Assembly (NCBI RefSeq): GCF_900113375.1
Contig: NZ_FOPC01000002.1
Coordinates: forward strand, 372,001 to 436,000
Length of the DNA stretch: 64,000 bases
DNA from: Algoriphagus hitonicola
GTDB taxonomy: Bacteria > Bacteroidota > Bacteroidia > Cytophagales > Cyclobacteriaceae
Direction: 5' to 3'
The notes under the pieces are model-generated. The model saw only the letters and a program-made list of their open reading frames with translations. It was not told the DNA's origin and searched no databases. The translations under genes were made by a program, and so were the position numbers. Of this stretch, positions 1 to 8,937 are shown one piece after another. Each line of letters starts with the position of its first letter. Position 1 is the first letter of the stretch.

Positions 1-792
1 AATCTCGAAAATCTCAGCCTCCTCAGAAAACTAGAACTCAAGAAGTTTTACTTCGCTGTTAACGGGACCTTTTTAGCCAGTTTACTTCTCGGTATTCTGA
101 CGAGCATTTTTGCACTTTCTCAGCTCATCACTTATTTGATGGCAGATCACCCGATTCCATTATGGTCCTTTTTCTGTGGATTGATTTTGATCAGTGCTTT
201 CTTGATTTTAAAAGACATCAAGAGATGGCACCTGGGGGTGATTTTGGCCGTTTTGATCGGAACTGCCATCGCTTGGTGGGTCACTAATTTACCGCCTACC
301 ACTTCCCCGGATGCCAAGTGGTTTATATTTGTATCAGGCGCGATTGCTATCTGTGCCATGATTTTGCCGGGCATCAGCGGGAGTTTTATCTTGTTGATTT
401 TGGGAAAATATGAAGTTATCCTCAAAGCTGTATCTGACCGGGACATTTTTACCTTAGGCTTATTTGCCTCTGGGTGCGTCGTGGGAATTCTAGCCTTTAG
501 TCGGGTAGTTTCTTACCTGCTTCGAAAATTTCATTCGGCCACGATTGGATTGCTCTCTGGATTTATGCTGGGATCAGTCAACGAACTCTGGCCTTGGAAA
601 GAAGTCATCGAATGGCGAACCTCATCCAGTGGTGAACAAAAACCATTTTTGACCGAAAACATACTTCCTGGAAACTACCTTGACATTGTTGGCAAAGAGC
701 CTCAAATCGTCTCGGCCGTCTTGGCATTTTTATTTGGAATTGGGATCGTTTTATTTATCGAATGGCTGGCAAATAAACTCCAGAAATCATGA
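1..792 (+). CDS. DUF368 family polytopic membrane protein, 5' end cut by the window
   Basis: The reading frame is open from the first base, so the true start lies upstream of the window. The visible 263 residues are very hydrophobic with several membrane segments. Around window residue 122 they carry the LPGISGSFILLILGKYE stretch that is characteristic of DUF368 proteins. The family has been linked to polyprenyl-phosphate (lipid carrier) translocation, but the role here is inference. The stop overlaps the aroE start by 4 bases, so the two genes are probably co-transcribed and translationally coupled. Confidence 0.85.
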   Translation, partial: NLENLSLLRKLELKKFYFAVNGTFLASLLLGILTSIFALSQLITYLMADHPIPLWSFFCGLILISAFLILKDIKRWHLGVILAVLIGTAIAWWVTNLPPTTSPDAKWFIFVSGAIAICAMILPGISGSFILLILGKYEVILKAVSDRDIFTLGLFASGCVVGILAFSRVVSYLLRKFHSATIGLLSGFMLGSVNELWPWKEVIEWRTSSSGEQKPFLTENILPGNYLDIVGKEPQIVSAVLAFLFGIGIVLFIEWLANKLQKS

Positions 793-1526
793 GAAAATTC
801 GGATTAATCGGCTTTCCACTTGGGCATAGCTTTTCCAAGAAATACTTTGACGCCAAGTTTGAAACAGCGGGGATCAAAGACTGTCGATTTGATCTGTATG
901 AAATTCCCGAGGTTGAGGAATTCGAAAAAATTGTAGGTCAAAACCCTGGATTGGAAGGGCTATCGGTAACCATTCCTTATAAGCAAACAGTTATTTCATT
1001 TTTGGACCGACTTGATCCAGCTTGCGAAAAAATAGGAGCTGTAAATTGCATTCGGGTTAAAGACGGCATAAAAACCGGCTACAATACCGACTACATCGGC
1101 TTTAAACAGTCGCTTCTACATTGGCTGGGACATCAAATCCCTCCCGCGCTGGTCTTGGGAACTGGCGGCGCCAGCAAAGCGGTCAAACAAGCACTGACCG
1201 ATTTGGATGTGGATTTTCTTTCTGTTTCCAGAAATCCCGCTTCAGGTTTAGTCACCTATGATGCGTTGGCCGAGGACCCTTCTCTGATGGAAAACTATCC
1301 TTTGATCATCAATACCACCCCTCTGGGCACCTATCCTAAAACCAATGAAATGGCTGATATCCCAGTTTCGCAGCTCCATTCCGGTCACCGAGTTTATGAT
1401 TTGGTTTATAATCCCGCAGTAACTCTACTGATGCAGACCTGTATAGACCGAGGTGGAAAAGCAAAAAACGGGCAGGATATGCTTGAGCTACAAGCCGAAG
1501 CCGCCTGGAAAATCTGGAATTCTTAG
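789..1526 (+). CDS. aroE: Shikimate dehydrogenase (NADP+)
   Basis: Reduces 3-dehydroshikimate to shikimate in chorismate synthesis, in the cytoplasm. The N-terminus has the GFPLGHSFS substrate-binding loop. The catalytic pair is visible as Lys65 (TIPYKQ) and Asp101 (NTDYIG). The nucleotide-binding GTGGASKAV stretch follows near residue 125. The C-terminal KNGQDMLELQA motif is also typical. At 245 residues it is slightly shorter than the E. coli enzyme, as usual in Bacteroidota. The start overlaps the DUF368 stop (ATGA). It converges with alr, leaving only 18 bases between the two stops. Confidence 0.95.
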   Translation: MRKFGLIGFPLGHSFSKKYFDAKFETAGIKDCRFDLYEIPEVEEFEKIVGQNPGLEGLSVTIPYKQTVISFLDRLDPACEKIGAVNCIRVKDGIKTGYNTDYIGFKQSLLHWLGHQIPPALVLGTGGASKAVKQALTDLDVDFLSVSRNPASGLVTYDALAEDPSLMENYPLIINTTPLGTYPKTNEMADIPVSQLHSGHRVYDLVYNPAVTLLMQTCIDRGGKAKNGQDMLELQAEAAWKIWNS

Positions 1527-1544
1527 GTTTTCACTTCAGCAATT

Positions 1545-2699
1545 CTAAGGAATGATCTTTCTCGGAATATCTTTGGGAAGACGGGTCAACAATTCATAAT
1601 TTACCTGCTGAGTAGATTCTGAAAAAGACGCCACGGTGATTTCCTTGGATTTTTGCTTGCCGATCAAGACTACCTCATCTCCTACTTGGACATTTTTCAG
1701 CTGAGTAATATTCACTGCGATGGCATTCATAGTTACCGTTCCCACCACTTGGCAATGCTGCCCACCAATTAAAACCTGACCCGAATTAGACAACAATCTA
1801 CTGTATCCATGCCCATATCCAACCGGGACGATAGCCAGTTTCATATTTTTCAAGGCCATAAAACTATTCCCATACCCTACAAATTCCCCCATTTTCACTT
1901 TCTTCAGGCTCATAATTTGACTTTTCCAAGAAATCAGACGCCTGAGCGGATTTTTATTGGTTTTGGATAGGTCTTTGAGTTTAGCAAAATAGGTTTCTTT
2001 GGTTGGCCAAAATCCATAACCTGCAATTCCGATTCGAACCATATCCATAATCGTCTCCGGAAAAATCAAGGTCGCTGCAGAACAGGCCGTATGGTAGCGA
2101 TTGAAAAAAATATGGTTTTCTGATAAATAATCTTTGAAACGGTAATAGACGGATATTTGATTTTTGACTCGCACAAAGTTGCTGACACTTTCGGCTCCGG
2201 CATAATGCGTGCAAAGCCCTTCGAGAATTACATGTTCCTTTGTCTTTTGCAGAAACTGAACCAACTTCTCTCGTTCTTCCCATTCGAATCCCGTTCGATG
2301 AAATCCCGTTTCTAATTCGATATGGATTTTAGCTGCCTTTCCGATTTTTTTTGATACTTCGACAGTTTTCTCCAATCGCTCAAAATCAAAAACATAAAAA
2401 CTGATTTCCGCTTTAATCAAAGCTTCCAACTCCTCATGATAAAGCATCCCAAGAATCATAATTTCGGAATTTTTACTGGAGTTGTGTTTCACCAGCCAAG
2501 CCTCATCCGAACTAAAAGCACTAAAATGCCTAATCCCGGCTTTCTCGGCAATCTGCACCATTTCAGCGATACCATGACCGTAGGCATTTCCTTTGACCAC
2601 TGCAGAAATGGTCGGCTTCGGGCCGATTTCTGACCGGATGTAACGGATATTTTGCCGGTAGGCTTTGGCACTGATTTCTAAAAAAGAGGTAGCGATCAT
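1545..2699 (-). CDS. alr: Alanine racemase, stand-alone form
   Basis: PLP enzyme interconverting L- and D-alanine for peptidoglycan. Starting at the internal Met (2699) gives 384 residues and places the PLP lysine at residue 36 in VVKGNAYGHG, as expected for the family. An upstream in-frame Met at 2738 would add 13 residues not typical of it. The C-terminal domain has the VGYGNSF tyrosine region and an RLPKDIPR end. Many Bacteroidota carry a MurF-Alr fusion; here the racemase is a separate protein. It is divergent from tag. Confidence 0.93.
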   Translation of the reverse strand: MIATSFLEISAKAYRQNIRYIRSEIGPKPTISAVVKGNAYGHGIAEMVQIAEKAGIRHFSAFSSDEAWLVKHNSSKNSEIMILGMLYHEELEALIKAEISFYVFDFERLEKTVEVSKKIGKAAKIHIELETGFHRTGFEWEEREKLVQFLQKTKEHVILEGLCTHYAGAESVSNFVRVKNQISVYYRFKDYLSENHIFFNRYHTACSAATLIFPETIMDMVRIGIAGYGFWPTKETYFAKLKDLSKTNKNPLRRLISWKSQIMSLKKVKMGEFVGYGNSFMALKNMKLAIVPVGYGHGYSRLLSNSGQVLIGGQHCQVVGTVTMNAIAVNITQLKNVQVGDEVVLIGKQKSKEITVASFSESTQQVNYELLTRLPKDIPRKIIP

Positions 2700-2786
2700 A
2701 AACGATTTTAAGCGAAAGCCAAAAATTAAGGGAGGCAAAGCCCAATTCCCAATTCTTTTTTACATTTATTCAAAACTTTTGAAATT

Positions 2787-3377
2787 ATGGAAGAACAATC
2801 GCTTACCCGCTGTCCTTGGTGCCTAGGGTTTCCACAGTATATTGAATACCATGACCAGGAATGGGGGGTGCCGGTCTATGATGATCAGACACACTTTGAA
2901 TTTTTGATTTTGGAAAGTGCCCAAGCAGGCCTCAGTTGGGCCACAATTCTGAAAAAAAGGGAAGGTTACCGCAAAGCTTTTGCGGATTTTGATTATAAAA
3001 TTGTTGCGGAATTTCCCGATAGCTATGCCGAGGAATTGCTCCAGAATCCAGGGATTATCCGAAATAAATTGAAAATCAAAGCAGCTATCAACAACGCAAA
3101 GCGATTTATGGAAATTCAGGGGGAATTTGGATCTTTTTCAGATTACATCTGGGGTTTTGTGGAAGGAAAGACGATTCAGAATCAACTCCGAAGTATGAAA
3201 GATGCTCCTGCTACATCTCCAGAATCAGACCGTCTGGCCAAAGATCTTAAGAAGCGTGGTTTTAAATTTCTGGGAAGCACTACGATCTATGCACACATGC
3301 AGGCTACGGGTTTGGTCAATGACCACTTGGTGGATTGCTTTCGGCATAGTGAAGTCAAAAAGCTGAAAAGGCCCTAA
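2787..3377 (+). CDS. tag: DNA-3-methyladenine glycosylase I
   Basis: Removes 3-methyladenine from alkylated DNA, the first step of base excision repair. The 196-residue product has the Tag signature: RCPWC near the N-terminus, YHDQEWGVP, then FEFLILESAQAGLSW and the TTIYAHMQATGLVNDH segment near the C-terminus. The Cys and His residues expected to bind structural zinc are present at both ends (CPWC; His and Cys in NDHLVDCFRH). It is monocistronic and divergent from alr, and its stop lies 10 bases from the convergent lipoprotein gene. Confidence 0.95.
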   Translation: MEEQSLTRCPWCLGFPQYIEYHDQEWGVPVYDDQTHFEFLILESAQAGLSWATILKKREGYRKAFADFDYKIVAEFPDSYAEELLQNPGIIRNKLKIKAAINNAKRFMEIQGEFGSFSDYIWGFVEGKTIQNQLRSMKDAPATSPESDRLAKDLKKRGFKFLGSTTIYAHMQATGLVNDHLVDCFRHSEVKKLKRP

Positions 3378-3387
3378 GCTAGGACTT

Positions 3388-3972
3388 TTACCTTACAAAA
3401 AGATTAATCTCATCAAAATAAACTTTCCCCAAAGTCAAATCAGGTACAAATAACCTTACTTGAATTTTTTCTGCGTCTTCTGGAAAATTTTCCAAAGTGG
3501 CCTTCAACAGAAACCAATCAAAATCACCTTGAAAAAGCTGTTCATTGGTGGCAGAGGCATTTCTACTTTCGCTATTTTCAAAAGGAAAGACTTTTATCCC
3601 AATGTGCACTCTGCCTCCTGCCGTCAAGTCTATAACATCTTCTCCTTTTACAAAAGCCAAGAGCTCCAAGGTGCTTCCCGGTGCGGGCATTGGTCCAGTG
3701 TACGTTTGAGTCCAAGTGGCAGAATTGGCTGTACTTCTTTCTTTATTTTCAATAAACAGGGATCGATTTCCGGTCAAAAACACCTCCCTGCTCACTCCGT
3801 ATTGGATTTCATTGGGGATCAATGGGGCCCAGGGGAAAACGTTATCAGGATAGAGGGATAAGTTGGGATTCAAGAGTAATTGACTTCCTCTTGGTAAATA
3901 TTCTTCTTCACTGCTACATGAAATCAACCAGAAAAGTAGAAGAATAAGGGAAAAGTTTTTGCCAGCTTTCAT
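3388..3972 (-). CDS. Small lipoprotein of unrecognised family, paralogue of the next gene upstream
   Basis: A 194-residue predicted lipoprotein. A hydrophobic signal ends in the lipobox WLISC (Cys19), followed by acidic residues SSEEE that resemble Bacteroidota surface-export signals. The mature part is a single domain. It shares with the neighbour at 4064 the motifs LPRGSQLLLNPNLSLY, SREVFLTGNRSLFIEN, WTQTYTGPMP, STLELLAFVKGE, GDFDWFLLKATLENFP and KVYFDEINLFVR. The alternating pattern and closing FDEINL strand resemble galactose-binding-like jelly-roll domains, but that fold is inferred. No known function; a role in surface binding is speculation. Confidence 0.75.
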   Translation of the reverse strand: MKAGKNFSLILLLFWLISCSSEEEYLPRGSQLLLNPNLSLYPDNVFPWAPLIPNEIQYGVSREVFLTGNRSLFIENKERSTANSATWTQTYTGPMPAPGSTLELLAFVKGEDVIDLTAGGRVHIGIKVFPFENSESRNASATNEQLFQGDFDWFLLKATLENFPEDAEKIQVRLFVPDLTLGKVYFDEINLFVR

Positions 3973-4063
3973 AACTTTTGTGATTTATTCATTTTCAAAT
4001 TATTCTAAGTTACTTGAACTAGTTTTCAAAAACTGAGGATTCTTGAATAATTCATCTGTGAAT

Positions 4064-4639
4064 TTATTTCACATACAGATTAATTTCATCAAAGTAAGCT
4101 TTTCCTAAAACCCAACTATTTAAGCTGACGCTGGCCCCAATGCTCTTTGCATCGGCAGGAAAATTATCTAGGGTAACCTTGAGCAAATACCAGTCAAAAT
4201 CACCTTCAAGTTCATTAATTGCACTTTGCGATTGGATTCTTTCACCATTACTAGAAAGAATGTCTAAGTTAATAAATATGTTATTATCCGCTCTAAGGCT
4301 CTTGATATTTTCCCCTTTTATAAAGGCCATGAGCTCTAAAGTGCTCCCCTCCTTAGGCATGGGCCCGGTGTATGTTTGGCTCCAACTTGCTGATGCAAAC
4401 TCAGTACTATCCTGATTTTCAATAAAGAGAGATCTGTTTCCTGAATAAAAAACTTCTCTAGTGACCCCAGTTTCAAATTGATTTCGAATTATTGTGGAAG
4501 TCCATGGAAGGACTGAATCTTCGTAAAGTGATAAATTGGGGTTCAACAGTAATTGACTTCCTCTTGGTACGAAGTCCTCGTCTTCACAGGATACTAAAAG
4601 CAAAATGCTTACAATGAAAAAAATATTTTTCAAACGCAT
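4064..4639 (-). CDS. Small lipoprotein of unrecognised family, paralogue of 3388-3972
   Basis: The start is placed at an internal Met (4639) so that the signal peptide is MRLKNIFFIVSILLLVSC; the upstream in-frame Met at 4681 would put 14 polar residues before it. The mature protein keeps the same landmark motifs in the same order as its downstream paralogue: RGSQLLLNPNLSLYED, TREVFYSGNRSLFIEN, WSQTYTGPMP, STLELMAFIKGE, GDFDWYLLKVTLDNFP and KAYFDEINLYVK. The two genes are separated by 91 bases on the same strand, a recent tandem duplication with considerable divergence in the middle of the domain. Function unknown. Confidence 0.75.
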   Translation of the reverse strand: MRLKNIFFIVSILLLVSCEDEDFVPRGSQLLLNPNLSLYEDSVLPWTSTIIRNQFETGVTREVFYSGNRSLFIENQDSTEFASASWSQTYTGPMPKEGSTLELMAFIKGENIKSLRADNNIFINLDILSSNGERIQSQSAINELEGDFDWYLLKVTLDNFPADAKSIGASVSLNSWVLGKAYFDEINLYVK

Positions 4640-4702
4640 CCCTCCACGAGTTAAATGATAGGCTAATTTACTTTTTTTCAAGCTATTAGTTTTATTTAAA
4701 CC

Positions 4703-4741
4703 AAAAAAAACCGATCTGCTAATTTGTAAACAGACCAGTTT
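4703..4741 (-). terminator. Intrinsic terminator of nhaD
   Basis: On the minus strand an 11-bp stem (two positions are G-U wobbles only in this orientation) is followed by a run of eight or nine T. The strand-specific wobbles show it acts for nhaD, whose stop lies 23 bases upstream. Confidence 0.75.
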
Positions 4742-4763
4742 CCTGGAAGTGTTAGATCAGGCT

Positions 4764-6284
4764 TTAGGCAAAAGCAAAAAACACCAACCACACCAAGAAT
4801 AAAACCGGTAACAAAATCGGTAGGGAGAATCGAATGATATAGCCAAAGAAAGAAGGCATTTTCACACCATTTTGCTCAGCGATTGACTTGACCATAAAGT
4901 TGGGCCCATTTCCGATATAAGTCATCGCTCCAAAGAAAACTGAAGCAATCGCGATGGCCATCAGTTCAAAAGCTGAATCCGGATAACCATCCGCCGCAAA
5001 TCGTCTCACATCCTCGATGGAATTGATTGACGCTCCTTCAGAAGCCATCGCTGCCGCTAAGAAATTCAAGTAAGTCGGGGCATTATCTAGTACGCCGGAT
5101 AGGATACCGGTTCCCCAATAAAGCGTATTATGGGTAATCAATGCAGCTCCTTCAGGAGATTTGGCAAAGGTTCCCACCAGTTCCAAAGCTGGCATCATAG
5201 TGCCAAATATCCCCACGAAAATGAATGCTACCTCCCGAATAGGCTCGAAATTGAATTCGTTTCCTTTGATCGCCCGTTGATCTGCAAAACGATAGGAAAG
5301 GTAGGCTACAGATAACATGATGATTTCGCGTAGGAAGGAAAACTTCTGTCCATCATAGACAATGGCAGGCACCCACTCGACCACGTTTGGATCCAGAAAA
5401 ACAGAACAAATGATAATAAACAACCACCCAAAATTCCTCACTCCGATCAGAGAAAATTTATTGGTATAGGTCGATTCCTCCAATTCTGAATCATCCCCGG
5501 CACGACCCATTTTTCGGTCAATGAAATAAAATGCAACAGAAAGTAAAATCAGCGCAAATAACCAGTTATCCCAGTTGTACTCCAAGGTCCAGAAGAATGG
5601 AATTCCTTTCAGAAATCCTAAAAATAGCGGTGGATCACCGATTGGGGTCAGCGAACCTCCAATATTACTGACCATAAAAATAAAGAAAATCACGTGGTAG
5701 GCTTGGATGTTGCCTTTGTTTAGCCGGATAAAAGGCCGGATCAATAGCATGGAAGCGCCTGTGGTGCCGATCAGATTGGACACCAAAGCCCCGATCAATA
5801 AGAGGGAAACATTGGCCATGGGGGTGGCCTTTTTGTCGATTTCGATTAGTATTCCTCCAGAAGCGACGTAAAGCGAAGCCAACAGCGCAATAAACTGCAC
5901 ATATTCTGCTAAGGCATGTACCGGCCCGTGGACATTGCCCAGTACAAATAAATAGTACAAAACAACCAAAATGGCTAAGCCAACGGCGATTTTGGGATAA
6001 TTATGGTGCCAAAAATGCTCATAGAAAAGCGGTCCCGTCGCGATCATCAGCAGCAAAGCAACAAAGGGAATCACTAACCATCCAGGAGGCGTGTGATGAG
6101 CTTCTTCCCCATGATCTTCCGCCTGATCAATCTCAGTAATTTCTTCACCATCAACTTGATCCGTAGCTTGAGCCAAATAGGTAGTAGCCGGGCCACTTTC
6201 ATTAGCAAACGCTGATACAGACTTTATACCCGAAAAAATCAGAATTCCGAAAAGCAGGGACAAGCCAAGTATATAGTTCTTCAT
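4764..6284 (-). CDS. nhaD: NhaD-type Na+/H+ antiporter
   Basis: Inner-membrane sodium/proton antiporter of the ion transporter superfamily, expected to export Na+ and support pH and salt tolerance. The 506 residues have about a dozen membrane segments. The N-terminus has a signal-like hydrophobic segment, then an acidic and His-containing stretch (residues about 43-66). Family-like motifs include NLIGTTGASMLLIRP, NIGGSLTPIGDPPLFLGFLKG and SGVLDNAPTYLNF, and the C-terminal MTYIGNGPNFMVK. It stands alone with its own terminator downstream and a 180-base gap upstream. Substrate is inferred from the family. Confidence 0.88.
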   Translation of the reverse strand: MKNYILGLSLLFGILIFSGIKSVSAFANESGPATTYLAQATDQVDGEEITEIDQAEDHGEEAHHTPPGWLVIPFVALLLMIATGPLFYEHFWHHNYPKIAVGLAILVVLYYLFVLGNVHGPVHALAEYVQFIALLASLYVASGGILIEIDKKATPMANVSLLLIGALVSNLIGTTGASMLLIRPFIRLNKGNIQAYHVIFFIFMVSNIGGSLTPIGDPPLFLGFLKGIPFFWTLEYNWDNWLFALILLSVAFYFIDRKMGRAGDDSELEESTYTNKFSLIGVRNFGWLFIIICSVFLDPNVVEWVPAIVYDGQKFSFLREIIMLSVAYLSYRFADQRAIKGNEFNFEPIREVAFIFVGIFGTMMPALELVGTFAKSPEGAALITHNTLYWGTGILSGVLDNAPTYLNFLAAAMASEGASINSIEDVRRFAADGYPDSAFELMAIAIASVFFGAMTYIGNGPNFMVKSIAEQNGVKMPSFFGYIIRFSLPILLPVLFLVWLVFFAFA

Positions 6285-6410
6285 AAGTTTAATAGGGGTA
6301 AGCCGGGGTTTCTTTCGGTTAATTTAAGCAAATATTCTTGGGTTGAAAACCTGCATAACAAAATGCTAAACTATAGCTTTTGCCCTAAAATATTCCAACC
6401 CAAGGATAAA

Positions 6411-6447
6411 GCCCGACAGATTTAACCAAAAGGTAAACCAGTCGGGC
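6411..6447 (-). terminator. Stem-loop after the glutamate/leucine dehydrogenase gene
   Basis: GCCCGAC (6411-6417) pairs with GTCGGGC (6441-6447), with an additional imperfect inner pairing (TTTAACC / GGTAAA). On the minus strand it lies 18 bases beyond the dehydrogenase stop and is followed by TTTATCC, a weak T-tract. Confidence 0.55.
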
Positions 6448-6464
6448 GAGGGATTCTATTAGTT

Positions 6465-7691
6465 TTACACGAGTTGACCCAAAGCTATTTTAAAGGAGCT
6501 TTCGGCCAGTTTAATTTTTGAGGAATTTTCAGCAAAAGTCTTTTCCAAGGCTTGTCTAATTGTTTCGCTGACGTCTAAGAAAATAGCCTCATCCGTTACC
6601 ATGGCCTGATCGCTCATGAGATAGGCAAAAACCCTTGCCATTCCACAGTTGGCAATGAAATCCGGAATCACAGAAACCTGCTGATCGGTCCAGACCCCAA
6701 TAGGGCCAAAGAAAATCTCCGAATCTGCAAAGGGCACGTTGGCCCCGCAGGAAATCACCTCCAAGCCGGCTTTTACCATTCGCTCAGATTGCTCACGGGT
6801 AATCAATCGAGAAGCTGCGGCTGGGATAAATATTTCGGATTCCAGATCCCAGATTCGACTGTTGATTTCATCGAATGGAATGATGTTTTCTGCCACTAGT
6901 TGGTTACCATTTCGATTGACGAATAATTCACGTACCTCGTCTAAAGTAAAGCCCTCTTCATTGATTAGTCCTCCTTCACGGTCGATGATTCCGACGATTT
7001 TAACCCCTTCTACTGCCAGAAAACAGGCTGCAGCTGCGCCTACATTTCCCCAGCCTTGGATGACCGCCCGTTTTCCTTCGAGTTTTCCTCCCCAGATTTG
7101 ATAATAATGACGTACCGCTTCAGCAACACCAAATCCGGTAATCATGTCGGCCACAGTGTATTTTTTAGGTCCATTTGGAGTGTATTTAGGATCTTCCAAT
7201 ACTTTGGAAACCCCTTGACGGAGTTGTCCGATTTTTCTGATTTTTTCGGGCTCAGTGGCATGAAAGTGCCCATTGACGATGCCTTCTTGGGGATGCCAGA
7301 TACCATAAGACTCCGTGATTGGAATCACCTCATGAATTTCATCCACATTGAGATCTCCGCCTGTCCCGTAATAATTTTTCAAAAGTGGCGTCACCGCTTT
7401 GTACCATCTTTTCAAGACTTCATTTTTTCGAGGATCTTTTGGATCAAAATTAATTCCTGACTTGGCCCCACCAATAGCTGGACCCGATACGGTAAATTTC
7501 ACTTCCATGGTTTTTGCCAAGGACTCCACTTCCCGTTTGTCGAGGCCTTTTCGCATGCGGGTTCCCCCTCCTGCGGCTCCTCCGCGCAGGGAGTTGATCA
7601 CAACCCACCCTTCGGCTTCGGACTCAGAGTCAGACCATTCAAAAATGATTTCAGGTTGCTTGTTTTCAAATTTCTTTAGTAATTCCTGCAT
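6465..7691 (-). CDS. Glu/Leu/Phe/Val family NAD(P)-dependent amino acid dehydrogenase
   Basis: Oxidative deamination of an amino acid to its 2-oxo acid, cytoplasmic. The 408-residue protein has the family N-terminal dimerisation part with GGTRMRKG, the active-site region GPAIGGAKSGINFDP near residue 75, and GTGGDLNVDE. The Rossmann motif QGWGNVGAAAACF lies near residue 213. The C-terminal PDFIANCGM is also typical. Whether glutamate or a branched-chain amino acid is the substrate cannot be decided by eye. It is monocistronic, with a hairpin downstream. Confidence 0.88.
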   Translation of the reverse strand: MQELLKKFENKQPEIIFEWSDSESEAEGWVVINSLRGGAAGGGTRMRKGLDKREVESLAKTMEVKFTVSGPAIGGAKSGINFDPKDPRKNEVLKRWYKAVTPLLKNYYGTGGDLNVDEIHEVIPITESYGIWHPQEGIVNGHFHATEPEKIRKIGQLRQGVSKVLEDPKYTPNGPKKYTVADMITGFGVAEAVRHYYQIWGGKLEGKRAVIQGWGNVGAAAACFLAVEGVKIVGIIDREGGLINEEGFTLDEVRELFVNRNGNQLVAENIIPFDEINSRIWDLESEIFIPAAASRLITREQSERMVKAGLEVISCGANVPFADSEIFFGPIGVWTDQQVSVIPDFIANCGMARVFAYLMSDQAMVTDEAIFLDVSETIRQALEKTFAENSSKIKLAESSFKIALGQLV

Positions 7692-7763
7692 CTATATTTG
7701 GGTTTATATGCTGCGCAAAAATAGAAAAATATCCAGGCCTTACCAGCGCGATTTTTTGGATGG

Positions 7764-8837
7764 TCAGGGATACCATACTCCTCCGCATGAATCAGCCGAG
7801 GCCCCAGTGACCGAGGCCAGACAATTAATTTCATTTCGCATCCGCAATACCCCCAAAAATCCAAAAATCAAAGCCTCTTTAAATTCAATCAATTCATCAC
7901 TAGCGGGATATTGCCTCCATTTTCCATCCAATTGGGAATCCAATCGCTCTATAAAAAATGAATTATAGGCACCTCCACCTGTTATCAGTACGGTGGGTTT
8001 TTCCCCTACCTGATAGCGATGGATGATCTTGGCGATTTGAATTGCATAATGCTCTATAAGTGTGGCAAGCTTGTCCTGAGGAGCAATCTCATAGTTTTTG
8101 ATCAATGGCAAAAAATCATTCTCCATATCCTCTCTACCTAGTGATTTGGCTTCATTAAGTTGGTAAAAAGCAAGTTGATTGAGATGGCTGAGAAGCGCTG
8201 TATTTACCTTTCCAGACCGGGCCCAATTCCCCTGATCATCATATTCTGCACCGAGCCGCTGTGCCAGCGGATTAAGCAATAGGTTAAAAGGAGAACAGTC
8301 AAAGGCCATACGCTGACCATCATGCTCCATGCTGATATTTGCTATTCCCCCCAGATTAATACAAAAGTCACAATCTGTAAACAGCAATCGATCTCCCATG
8401 GGCACTAAGGGTGCGCCTTGACCCCCTTGCTGCACATCGAGCATACGAAAATCATTGATCACGGGTAAATTTGAGGCTACCCGGAGCGCCCAGCCATTCC
8501 CGATCTGCAGACTCAAGCCTTTGGTGGGCTGATGAAATACCGTATGCCCGTGGGAACAAACGGCCAGGGGACGAATTTGACTTTTCTGACAAAAAAGGCT
8601 GACCTGCTCCCCCATCCATCGCCCAAAATCCACATCCAACAAACTCAAATCCAATGCGGATAGGAGATGACTATTCAGCAATTTTTCTTTCAAGGATTCC
8701 GAAAAAGGAATCGTCAATGCCTCGATGATTTCATATCTCCAGCTTTCATCAAAAGTATATTGGCAGTAGGCAAGATCCAATCCGTCTCCGGAAGTACCGG
8801 ACATCAGTCCAATCATGGGATAAGCAGCGGTGCTCAT
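7764..8837 (-). CDS. anmK: Anhydro-N-acetylmuramic acid kinase
   Basis: Phosphorylates and opens 1,6-anhydro-MurNAc in peptidoglycan recycling. The 357-residue product starts with IGLMSGTSGDGLD, the ATP/catalytic Asp loop of the family. It continues with SHGHTVFHQP, the DFRMLDVQQGGQGAPLVP segment and INLGGIANIS, and the C-terminal ITGGGAYNSFF. Length and motif order match AnmK. It is divergent from coaX across a 100-base gap. Together with alr it makes this end of the window cell-wall related. Confidence 0.95.
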   Translation of the reverse strand: MSTAAYPMIGLMSGTSGDGLDLAYCQYTFDESWRYEIIEALTIPFSESLKEKLLNSHLLSALDLSLLDVDFGRWMGEQVSLFCQKSQIRPLAVCSHGHTVFHQPTKGLSLQIGNGWALRVASNLPVINDFRMLDVQQGGQGAPLVPMGDRLLFTDCDFCINLGGIANISMEHDGQRMAFDCSPFNLLLNPLAQRLGAEYDDQGNWARSGKVNTALLSHLNQLAFYQLNEAKSLGREDMENDFLPLIKNYEIAPQDKLATLIEHYAIQIAKIIHRYQVGEKPTVLITGGGAYNSFFIERLDSQLDGKWRQYPASDELIEFKEALIFGFLGVLRMRNEINCLASVTGASADSCGGVWYP

Positions 8838-8937
8838 GGGTTAATGTTTGTTAAGTAAAGGATATATAAAGATAATTTTAGACGGGATAAAAAGCCCGCT
8901 TTTTCGAATTACTTAATTTGCGGGGATTATTTGCCAG

